Below, piece by piece: positions 7,535 through 13,318 of a DNA stretch of 13,318 nt. The notes under the pieces are model-generated. The model made no database searches. It was not told the DNA's origin and saw only the letters and a list, made by a program, of their open reading frames with translations. The position numbers and the translations under genes are program-made. Every line of letters starts with the position of its first letter. The stretch's first letter is position 1. Source of the DNA: an uncultured Bacteroidales bacterium (GTDB lineage: Bacteria > Bacteroidota > Bacteroidia > Bacteroidales > UBA932); contig CAMJJZ010000028.1 in NCBI GenBank assembly GCA_946406275.1, forward strand, positions 1-13,318. Reading direction: 5' to 3'.

Positions 7535-9190
7535 ATGCGCACTTTAGCCACATATGCGGTTGTTATTACAATAGCGGTGTCCTGCGCTGGTGGTTCCCGC
7601 CAGCAGGAACCCATAAGCGTTGTGGATGACATACCGCTCTACGAACTCGGGACGGAGCGCCTTCCGGATTTGAACCAGGCCAGGGGCACACACGCAATTA
7701 CCGTAATCAATGGGGAACTTACCGTCATCGGCGGCCACACGGACGGATTCATTCCCAGCACAACGGCCGAGTATTTCGGTGGCGGAAGGTGGCACCTTAT
7801 AAACTGTGTCTATGCTCACGACGGAGGCTTTTTGGTCCGGATTCCGGATGGACGTTTTGTCATAGGCGGCGGCAGCGCAGAGAGTTTCGGTGTTGGCCGG
7901 ACCTTCGGCGTAGAGGCATATGACCCTGAAGAGCACGAGTTTACCGCCCTGCCGTACATTTTGGACAGAAAGCGCGCCTTCGCCTCTGCGGCACTGCTTT
8001 CCGGAGGAGAGATCGTCCTGTCTGGCAACTGGTACGATGACGACGCCATTGCGATCCTGGCGCCTCAAATGGGTATAACCCAGGAGAAAAAAGTATCGGC
8101 ACACCGGGCATCTCCCCTTATCTTTCCCGTCTCTGCCCATGATGCCTATATCTTTGGCTGCGTGGATAATTATGGAGAATGGCGCACCACGGTCGCAGTA
8201 GACCGCGTGAATGGTGAGTCTTTTGTTCCCGAGGTATTTGACCGGTGGAGCCCCCTTGCATACAATCCCTTCTTCTCTGCATCCGATTACCAGATAGGAG
8301 ATTATCGGTATCTTATCCCCGCCAGGAACACCTCTGACGGCAGGATTGGCTTCCTGAAGTTGGAAGACGGCCGCTTTTCCCTGCTGGAAACAGAGGGCGA
8401 TATACAGCCGAAAGGCGTTGACGGAGACAGTCTGACTTTCTTTACACAGTTTCTTGTTGACAAGACCGCCAGAACGGCATATTTATTAGGTTACGACAGC
8501 GTCTGCCGTGTATATGTGGTTAAGCTGTATTATGACGCCTCGCTTGTGGGCGACAAGGCGTCTTGGTCCATATACTGTACAAAAGATCCGCTGGAAGGCT
8601 TTCCTAAAAGCGGACCGGCTTTTGCTCTGTTGCCGGACGGCCGCATTGTATGCGCGGGCGGCATTGAGGAGAACAACTTCTCCCCCTCCAAGGCCGTATT
8701 TGCATTCTCTCCCGGAATAGTAGTGGAAAAGGCGGCTATCCCCTGGGCGTGGATTGTAGCCGGGATACTATTAATTGCTCTTTTGACGCTTGCCCTGGTG
8801 GCTGGCCCCGGCCGGAAGAAAACTTCTGCCGATGACGTTCCTCAGGCCGCACCGGAAGACCTTATGAGCCGTATTGTGACCCTTATGGAAGACAAAGAGG
8901 CATTCCGCCGCCCCGGCCTCAGGAAAGCCGACGTGGCGGAGGCCCTTGGCACCAATGTCACCTATATCTCCGCCTGCATCAACACCCAGCGCAGCCACAC
9001 ATTCCCGGAATTCATAGCAGGATACAGGGTGCGGTATGCCCAGAATCTTATGCGGGCAAAGCCGCAGATGCGCCTTTCAGACGTGGCGGAAGAATCGGGC
9101 TTTTCGTCGGAACAGTCTTTCTTCCGCACGTTCAAATCAATGATGGGAATGACCCCCCAGGAGTGGAAAGACGCGGCTAAAAAGGCGTAA
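7535..9190 (+). CDS. Membrane-anchored AraC-family regulator with periplasmic Kelch-like sensor region
   Basis: The protein (551 aa from ATG 7535) appears to be a one-piece transmembrane sensor-regulator. An N-terminal hydrophobic stretch (residues 4-16) ends in AVSC (Cys17), which could be a lipobox or just a signal anchor. Residues about 30-400 are presumably periplasmic and contain Kelch-like strands with diglycine turns: AITVINGELTVIGGH (54-68), IPDGRFVIGGG (103-113), ALLSGGEIVLSGNW (153-166) and ALLPDGRIVCAGG (364-376), suggesting a beta-propeller. A transmembrane helix follows at about 402-424 (IPWAWIVAGILLIALLTLAL), then a basic RKK stop-transfer. Residues 442-548 form an AraC-type domain with two helix-turn-helices, LRKADVAEALGTNVTYISAC (462-481) and LSDVAEESGFSSEQSFFRTF (514-533), ending in the family-typical GMTPQEW. 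An upstream TTG at 7529 is less likely as start. The ligand is unknown. Likely targets, by position only, are the divergent glycosyltransferase operon, its own gene and the two lipoproteins downstream. Confidence 0.85.
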   Translation: MRTLATYAVVITIAVSCAGGSRQQEPISVVDDIPLYELGTERLPDLNQARGTHAITVINGELTVIGGHTDGFIPSTTAEYFGGGRWHLINCVYAHDGGFLVRIPDGRFVIGGGSAESFGVGRTFGVEAYDPEEHEFTALPYILDRKRAFASAALLSGGEIVLSGNWYDDDAIAILAPQMGITQEKKVSAHRASPLIFPVSAHDAYIFGCVDNYGEWRTTVAVDRVNGESFVPEVFDRWSPLAYNPFFSASDYQIGDYRYLIPARNTSDGRIGFLKLEDGRFSLLETEGDIQPKGVDGDSLTFFTQFLVDKTARTAYLLGYDSVCRVYVVKLYYDASLVGDKASWSIYCTKDPLEGFPKSGPAFALLPDGRIVCAGGIEENNFSPSKAVFAFSPGIVVEKAAIPWAWIVAGILLIALLTLALVAGPGRKKTSADDVPQAAPEDLMSRIVTLMEDKEAFRRPGLRKADVAEALGTNVTYISACINTQRSHTFPEFIAGYRVRYAQNLMRAKPQMRLSDVAEESGFSSEQSFFRTFKSMMGMTPQEWKDAAKKA

Positions 9191-9261
9191 AACGCCCAAC
9201 ATTTATCGTTTTGTTAGTCTCTTTTATGTGATTTGTAAGGCCCCGGCGCCTGCAGGTCGCA

Positions 9262-9269
9262 TATCTTTG
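9262..9269 (+). promoter_or_regulatory. Bacteroidota -7 box (TATCTTTG) for the lipoprotein pair
   Basis: An exact TAnnTTTG match lies in the 112-nt gap between the regulator and the first lipoprotein gene. Transcription would start near 9273-9275, leaving an A-rich leader of about 28 nt with no Shine-Dalgarno sequence. The leader contains a small inverted repeat, AGTTA (9271-9275) and TAACT (9283-9287). Just upstream lie the palindromes GGCGCC (9245-9250) and CCTGCAGG (9249-9256). The nearest TTG (9233-9235) is 26 nt away, too far for a standard -33 element, which would fit a promoter needing an activator. Confidence 0.55.
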
Positions 9270-9296
9270 CAGTTACTGAAAATAACTTAAAAGCTC

Positions 9297-9310
9297 AATA
9301 CTATGAAAAA
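9297..9310 (+). repeat. 14-nt direct repeat at lipoprotein start, copy 1
   Basis: The sequence AATACTATGAAAAA spans the start codon of the first lipoprotein gene and is found identically at 9787-9800 around the start of the second. It is the clearest DNA-level trace of the tandem duplication, and it may also be kept as a translation initiation region. Confidence 0.7.
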
Positions 9311-9788
9311 ACTCTTCTTTCTTGTAACTCTTGCTGCGGCACTGCTTTGCGGATGCGACAAGGACAACCCTGACGGCAACTATGTAACTCTGGGAGATGT
9401 TACTATTCCCGTAACCCACGCTATATGCACCGTGGCGGGCCACGGCTTCCAGGCAGTTGTAATGGACTTTGACGGCGAAGCGAATGGTGTCAACATCCAC
9501 GGCTTCCCCCGTATTGGCGTTGAATGCGTCGGTAAAAAGATAGATCTTTCAAAGTTTGACAGTTCCGTCAACTACACTCTTGACATCAACACCATGAACG
9601 GCTCCTGGCCCGGACAGATGAACATCAAGGACCAGGGCGCTACCGATATGGTATTCAAGAAAGGCACCATGAAGCTCGTCAAAGAGAAAAACGGCAATTA
9701 TACACTGGATATCAATGGCACCATCTCCGATGGCACCGCATACATCTGGCACATAACCGCAGAATATCTGGATCCCGACAAGTTCTAA
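9303..9788 (+). CDS. Small lipoprotein of unknown function (first of a tandem pair)
   Basis: I do not recognise a named family. The 161-aa product has a type II signal peptide: a KK n-region, a hydrophobic core and the lipobox LCGC with the lipidated Cys at residue 18. The mature protein starts CDKDNPDG, an acidic stretch after the Cys that resembles the lipoprotein export signals of Bacteroidota, so surface exposure is possible. The rest looks beta-rich, with repeated alternating hydrophobic strands such as NYTLDINGTISDGTAYIWHITAEY near the C-terminus, suggesting a small beta-barrel or sandwich. It is paralogous to the next gene: the signal peptides are alike, and both end in a Y-[ST]-[LI]-x-[IM]...SDG...AE pattern. 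It follows its own promoter (9262-9269) and is 4 nt upstream of its paralogue. Function is unknown; a role tied to the upstream membrane regulator is possible but unproven. Confidence 0.8.
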   Translation: MKKLFFLVTLAAALLCGCDKDNPDGNYVTLGDVTIPVTHAICTVAGHGFQAVVMDFDGEANGVNIHGFPRIGVECVGKKIDLSKFDSSVNYTLDINTMNGSWPGQMNIKDQGATDMVFKKGTMKLVKEKNGNYTLDINGTISDGTAYIWHITAEYLDPDKF

Positions 9789-9800
9789 TACTATGAAAAA
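9787..9800 (+). repeat. 14-nt direct repeat at lipoprotein start, copy 2
   Basis: This is the second identical copy of AATACTATGAAAAA. Its first two bases are part of the TAA stop codon (9786-9788) of the first lipoprotein gene, so the copy bridges the 4-nt gap between the two genes. Confidence 0.7.
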
Positions 9801-10260
9801 GGTATTATTCTTTGCAGCAATCGCAGCCGCGCTGCTCTGCAGCTGCACCCCGGATGACGCGTCCAAGAACTCCATAACCTTCGACGGTAAGACGTACACT
9901 GATATGGATGTCTATTACAGGATTGAGAACGAACGAATGTTCTGGCTCCTGGTAGAGATTCATTCCGACATTGAAATTTTCGGTTCCGGACAGGCAGATA
10001 CCCGTAAGGCTATTGGAGAAGATCTTAAAGGCGGCTCTGTTTCCTTCGATAGCGAAACCCTGGAAGGTTGTGGCTATGGCGACCTTCTCTGTATGTACTT
10101 CTATGGAGACGGTTATGACTACAATTTTGACCCTGCCAAAGGCACACAGGTCACCAAGAAGCTTGACGACAAGCATTACTCCATTAAAATGGATATGACG
10201 GGCTCCGACGGCAAGCCGTTCAAGATGGATGTCGTGGCGGAACTCCAGAAAGATAAGTAG
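9793..10260 (+). CDS. Small lipoprotein of unknown function (second of a tandem pair)
   Basis: This 155-aa paralogue of the preceding lipoprotein has a type II signal peptide ending in the lipobox LCSC, lipidated at Cys18. The mature sequence begins CTPDDASKN, again acidic after the Cys. The body is beta-strand-like and rich in aromatic and acidic residues. It carries two cysteines that the first copy does not have in the same place (in EGCGYGDLLCMYF), possibly a disulfide. The C-terminal YSIKMDMTGSDGKPFKMDVV aligns by eye with the first copy's NYTLDINGTISDGTAYIWHI. Overall similarity between the two is low, so the duplication is old or the pair is diverging quickly. The gene starts 4 nt after its partner's stop and is followed by a strong intrinsic terminator, so the two form a two-gene unit. 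Function is unknown. Confidence 0.8.
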   Translation: MKKVLFFAAIAAALLCSCTPDDASKNSITFDGKTYTDMDVYYRIENERMFWLLVEIHSDIEIFGSGQADTRKAIGEDLKGGSVSFDSETLEGCGYGDLLCMYFYGDGYDYNFDPAKGTQVTKKLDDKHYSIKMDMTGSDGKPFKMDVVAELQKDK

Positions 10261-10280
10261 CACAAGCAATATTCAATTAT

Positions 10281-10320
10281 GGGGAAGGTTCAGTTATACT
10301 GGGCCTTCCCCAATTTTTCT
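10281..10320 (+). terminator. Strong rho-independent terminator after the lipoprotein genes
   Basis: Bases 10281-10293 (GGGGAAGGTTCAG) pair with 10299-10311 (CTGGGCCTTCCCC) to give a 13-bp stem that includes two G-U wobbles, closed by the 5-nt loop TTATA. AATTTTTCT follows directly, giving the U-tract. It sits 20 nt after the second lipoprotein's stop and ends transcription before the mutS promoter. Confidence 0.9.
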
Positions 10321-10332
10321 GCCAAAAATTGC

Positions 10333-10340
10333 TATCTTTG
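10333..10340 (+). promoter_or_regulatory. Bacteroidota -7 box (TATCTTTG) for mutS
   Basis: An exact TAnnTTTG match lies between the upstream terminator and mutS. The ATG at 10348 begins 7 nt after the last G of the box, so the predicted transcript has a leader of only about 2-4 nt. The terminator's T-tract occupies the -33 zone, and I see no TTG there. Confidence 0.6.
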
Positions 10341-10347
10341 TAATCCT

Positions 10348-12975
10348 ATGGCAAAACCCCTGCAAGATACGCCTCTCATAAAGCAATTCTTTGAGGTAAA
10401 GGCACAACATCCTGAAGCACTGCTGCTTTACAGGGTGGGAGACTTTTATGAGAGCTACTCGGACGACGCCGTCACAGCGTCCCGCGTGCTGGGGCTTGTG
10501 CTCACAAAGAAATCCAACGGAGACAAGGGCCACGTGGCAATGGCGGGATTCCCGCACCACGCCCTTGAAACATATCTCACCAAACTCATACGCGCCGGCT
10601 ACAAAGTGGCCGTGTGCGACCAGCTGGAAGACCCCAAGTTTGCAAAGAAACTGGTCAAGAGGGGTATTACTGAGATTGTTACGCCTGGTATTTCCTTCGG
10701 CGAAGGTATGCTGGAGCAGAAGGAAAATAACTTCCTCTGTGGCATCACCGTGGAGAAGGATGTGATTGGCGCGGCATTCCTGGACGTATCCACCGGACAG
10801 TTCCAGGTGGCGCAGGGGTCGCTGGACTTTGTGAACACGCTTGTTGGTTCTCTCTCCCCCAAGGAGCTCGTGGTCCAGAGAGGGTATGAAAAGGGTCTCA
10901 AGGAGCGCCTGGGAGACTTTTTCTTCACTTCCATCGACGAGTGGGCCTTCGTTTACGAGGCCGCCGTGGAGCGCCTCAAGAAGCAGCTTGGCGTGGATTC
11001 CCTCAAGGGCTACGGCGTAGAGAGCTGTCCGCTTGGCGTGTGCTCTGCCGGAGCGCTCCTGGTATATCTGGAGCAGACCTGCCACAGCGGGCTCAGGAAC
11101 ATATCGTCCATAGGCCGCCTGGACCAGTCCAAGTACGTGTGGATGGACAAGTTCACCCTGCGGAACCTGGAGGTGTTTGCCTCTGCCGGCGGGCCGGAGG
11201 GCGTTTCACTCATCCAGACCATCGACAAGACATCGTCCCCTATGGGCGCAAGGCTTCTCCGCAGCTGGCTGGCACTGCCGGTGCTGGACCTGAAGGAGCT
11301 GGAGGACAGGTACGATATAGTCCAGTTCCTGATGGACAACCAAGAGGCACTGGAGGAGACACGCACGGACCTTGGAAAGATGGGGGATATCGAGCGCATC
11401 CTTGGCCGCATCGCCAATGGGAAAGCGCTTCCCCGGGAGGTGGTGCAGCTGGGCAGGGCGTTGGAGCTTACGGGCCCGGTACGGCAGCGTCTGGAGGGGG
11501 CCTCGGCACCGCTGGACAAGCTTCTTAAAGGCCTCAAGGGCTGCGAAAAGCTCCTTGCCGATATCCGCAAAACCCTGGCCCAGGAACCGGCGTCGCAGTT
11601 GGGGAAGGGCCCCGTCATCGGCCCCGGAGTGGATCCGGAACTGGACAACCTCCGCGAGATTTCCGGCGGCGGAAAGGACTACCTCCTGCGGATGCAGGAA
11701 AGGGAGGCGGAGAGGACGGGGATATCGTCCCTCAAGATAGGGTACAATAACGTTTTCGGCTATTATATCGAGGTCCGCAACACCTTCCGGGACAAAGTGC
11801 CTGCGGAGTGGATCCGGAAGCAGACGCTGGTGAATGCGGAAAGGTACATCACCGAGGAGCTCAAGCAGTACGAGGAGCAGATCCTCACTGCCGAGGACCG
11901 CATATACGCCATAGAATCACGCATTTACGCTGAGCTCATCGGCAAGATCCAGGGGCAGATTCCGGTAATCCAGGTGAACAGCCGCATTCTGGCCAAGCTG
12001 GACGTCCTGTGCGGATTTGCCGTGCAGGCTCTGGAGAATGGTTACTGCCGCCCGGTTATGGACGATGGTAAAGCCATCGATATAAAGCAGGGCCGCCACC
12101 CGGTAATAGAGACCCTGATGCCTCCGGGAGAAAAGTACGTTCCCAACGATGTGTACCTGGACGCGGAAAAACAGCAGATAATCATCCTCACCGGTCCCAA
12201 CATGGCTGGTAAGAGCGCGCTCCTGAGGCAGACGGCGCTTATCGTGCTGATGGCTCAGGCAGGCTCCTTTGTGCCGGCAACCTCGGCCCGGATAGGATGG
12301 GTGGACAAGATCTTCACCCGCGTGGGCGCCACGGACAACATCTCCCGCGGCGAGTCCACGTTTATGGTGGAGATGCTGGAGACGGCAATGATCCTGAACA
12401 ACCTCTCCGGCCGCTCCCTGGTGCTTCTGGACGAGATTGGCCGCGGCACGTCCACCTACGACGGCATGTCAATAGCCCGCGGCATTGTGGAATTCATACA
12501 CGAGTACGGCAAGGGCGCAAAGACCCTTTTCGCCACCCATTACCACGAGCTCAATGACCTGGAGGGCATCTTCCCGCGCGTGAAGAACTATCACGTTGCC
12601 GTGAAGGAAGTGGGTAAGGAAGTGATATTCCTGCGTACCCTGAAGGAAGGTGGCACGGCCCACAGCTTCGGTATCCACGTGGCCAGGATGGCCGGTATGC
12701 CAAAGCAGGTCCTTGACAGCGCAGAACGCACCCTCAAGGCCCTTGAAAACAGCCAGACGCTTGAACGCGTGGGCGCCCTCACGCCCGTAAAACCCCACAC
12801 CGTAAAGGAGGGCCGCGTAGAAAGCGACGGCTCCCTCCAGCTCTCAATGTTCCAGCTTGACGATCCGCTCCTGGAGTCGTTACGGGACCGCCTCAAAGGC
12901 ACGGACCTCAACAACATTACCCCCCTGCAGGCCTTCGACCTGCTGAGGGGCATGAAAGAGGAGCTGGGACTGTAA
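10348..12975 (+). CDS. mutS: DNA mismatch repair protein MutS
   Basis: MutS recognises mismatches and small loops in newly replicated DNA and recruits MutL. From ATG 10348 the protein is 875 aa, close to the usual 850-880. The frame also has an earlier ATG at 10279, but it lies at the base of the terminator hairpin and upstream of the promoter box, and the family's N-terminus matches MAKPLQDTPLIKQFFEVK, so 10348 is chosen. The mismatch-reading motif GDFYE is at 31-35, with Phe33 and Glu35 the residues that stack on and contact the mismatched base. Connector, lever and clamp domains follow. The ATPase has Walker A GPNMAGKS at 616-623, SRGESTFMVEM as the signature region, Walker B VLLDEIGRG with Asp695 and Glu696, and ATHYHEL as the switch region. 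The C-terminus (QLSMFQLDDPLL) resembles other Bacteroidota MutS proteins. No truncation or missing residue is seen, so the strain should be mismatch-repair proficient at this locus. Confidence 0.97.
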   Translation: MAKPLQDTPLIKQFFEVKAQHPEALLLYRVGDFYESYSDDAVTASRVLGLVLTKKSNGDKGHVAMAGFPHHALETYLTKLIRAGYKVAVCDQLEDPKFAKKLVKRGITEIVTPGISFGEGMLEQKENNFLCGITVEKDVIGAAFLDVSTGQFQVAQGSLDFVNTLVGSLSPKELVVQRGYEKGLKERLGDFFFTSIDEWAFVYEAAVERLKKQLGVDSLKGYGVESCPLGVCSAGALLVYLEQTCHSGLRNISSIGRLDQSKYVWMDKFTLRNLEVFASAGGPEGVSLIQTIDKTSSPMGARLLRSWLALPVLDLKELEDRYDIVQFLMDNQEALEETRTDLGKMGDIERILGRIANGKALPREVVQLGRALELTGPVRQRLEGASAPLDKLLKGLKGCEKLLADIRKTLAQEPASQLGKGPVIGPGVDPELDNLREISGGGKDYLLRMQEREAERTGISSLKIGYNNVFGYYIEVRNTFRDKVPAEWIRKQTLVNAERYITEELKQYEEQILTAEDRIYAIESRIYAELIGKIQGQIPVIQVNSRILAKLDVLCGFAVQALENGYCRPVMDDGKAIDIKQGRHPVIETLMPPGEKYVPNDVYLDAEKQQIIILTGPNMAGKSALLRQTALIVLMAQAGSFVPATSARIGWVDKIFTRVGATDNISRGESTFMVEMLETAMILNNLSGRSLVLLDEIGRGTSTYDGMSIARGIVEFIHEYGKGAKTLFATHYHELNDLEGIFPRVKNYHVAVKEVGKEVIFLRTLKEGGTAHSFGIHVARMAGMPKQVLDSAERTLKALENSQTLERVGALTPVKPHTVKEGRVESDGSLQLSMFQLDDPLLESLRDRLKGTDLNNITPLQAFDLLRGMKEELGL

Positions 12976-12979
12976 TCCT

Positions 12980-13318
12980 TTACAGCACCAGGTTGGTAAT
13001 AAACACCACCAGGATTCCCAGCGGGGCTACATACCTCATAAGGAAATAGACCACGTTGAAGATGCCGACGTTGGCGGTGCCGTTATTGGTAAACTCGTCA
13101 CGGACATCGGCCTTGGACATGTACCAGCCAACGAACAGGGTGAACATGAGGCCGCCGAACGGGAGGAGCCAGTCGCTGCAGAGTTTGTCCATGCAGTCGA
13201 AGATGGTGAGCCCAAAGAGCTTTGCGTTGGCCAGCGGGCCGAAGGAAAGGCTGCAGAAAACGCCCAGGATCCAGCCCAGGAGCGTGATGATGACAGTGCT
13301 CTTGACGCGTCCCATTCC
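12980..13318 (-). CDS. Sodium:neurotransmitter symporter (SNF/NSS) family transporter, C-terminal part
   Basis: Only the last 112 or so codons lie in the window; the frame stays open through base 13318, so the Met at 13315 is internal and the start is outside. The visible part has three hydrophobic helices: STVIITLLGWILGVFCSLSF, then DWLLPFGGLMFTLFVGWYM, and the final FLMRYVAPLGILVVFITNLV. This spacing and the wording LGWILGVFCSLSFG, LLPFGGLMFTLFVGW and RYVAP match the C-terminal end of bacterial SNF transporters (LeuT-fold Na+-coupled amino-acid importers of the inner membrane). The substrate cannot be told from this part. Its TAA stop is 4 nt from the mutS stop, in convergent orientation. 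Confidence 0.85.
   Translation of the reverse strand, partial: GMGRVKSTVIITLLGWILGVFCSLSFGPLANAKLFGLTIFDCMDKLCSDWLLPFGGLMFTLFVGWYMSKADVRDEFTNNGTANVGIFNVVYFLMRYVAPLGILVVFITNLVL

Noticed and set aside
9184..9196. A small hairpin (GGCGT, loop AAA, ACGCC) at the regulator's stop codon as a terminator
   Set aside because: Only 5 bp of stem and no proper T-tract follows at once (CAACATTTATCG). It may be a weak attenuator but cannot be supported as a terminator.
10279..10347. An upstream ATG extending MutS by 23 residues
   Set aside because: The extension would be encoded by the terminator hairpin and lies before the promoter box; its residues do not look like any MutS N-terminus.
10294..11085. 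A 263-codon open frame antisense to the start of mutS
   Set aside because: It would run through the terminator and the mutS promoter, has no recognisable features, and mutS is clearly the coding strand.
1..13318. CRISPR array, tRNA or rRNA genes, insertion sequences, phage genes or a toxin-antitoxin pair
   Set aside because: I looked for regularly spaced repeats, tRNA-like cloverleaf segments, transposase or integrase motifs and small overlapping gene pairs and found none. The window is continuous ordinary chromosome apart from the single palindromic element in yfhO.

Overview
The window reads as chromosomal DNA from a fairly GC-rich member of the Bacteroidales (phylum Bacteroidota); I cannot name the genus. 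The evidence is an S46 dipeptidyl-peptidase, a Bacteroidota-style Mrp, a YfhO-type giant membrane protein paired with a GT4 glycosyltransferase, promoters of the Bacteroidota type (TAnnTTTG boxes), almost no Shine-Dalgarno sequences, and small acidic lipoproteins. Coding density is very high. The largest non-coding gaps are 9191-9302 and 10261-10347, so there is no gene-free stretch over 300 bases.

Layout. (1) 1-3771, plus strand: the 3' part of an S46 dipeptidyl-peptidase gene (its 5' end lies outside the window), then an Mrp-family P-loop ATPase and ribonuclease HII, all overlapping and so probably one transcript. (2) 3773-7497, minus strand: a GT4 glycosyltransferase followed, with an ATGA overlap, by a YfhO membrane protein. 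The pair converges on rnhB with a single base between stop codons. The yfhO gene carries an in-frame palindromic repeat that encodes the peptide EIPDQVGDDG. (3) 7498-7534: a 37-bp divergent promoter region with two back-to-back -7 boxes. (4) 7535-10311, plus strand: a membrane-anchored regulator (periplasmic Kelch-like region, one transmembrane helix, cytoplasmic AraC-type DNA-binding domain), two tandem paralogous lipoproteins with their own promoter, and a strong intrinsic terminator. (5) 10333-12975: mutS, with a promoter box only 7 nt before its ATG. (6) 12980-13318, minus strand: the C-terminal end of a sodium:neurotransmitter symporter family transporter, converging on mutS with a 4-nt gap.

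How the genes may work together. The peptidase, Mrp and RNase HII are housekeeping or nutritional functions with no obvious shared pathway. The GT4/YfhO pair probably modifies a cell-envelope glycan. The most system-like part is the regulator at 7535, which faces the glycosyltransferase operon across overlapping promoters and lies just upstream of two uncharacterised lipoproteins. It could be a one-component sensor that reads an envelope signal and controls its neighbours, but that link is inferred from position alone.
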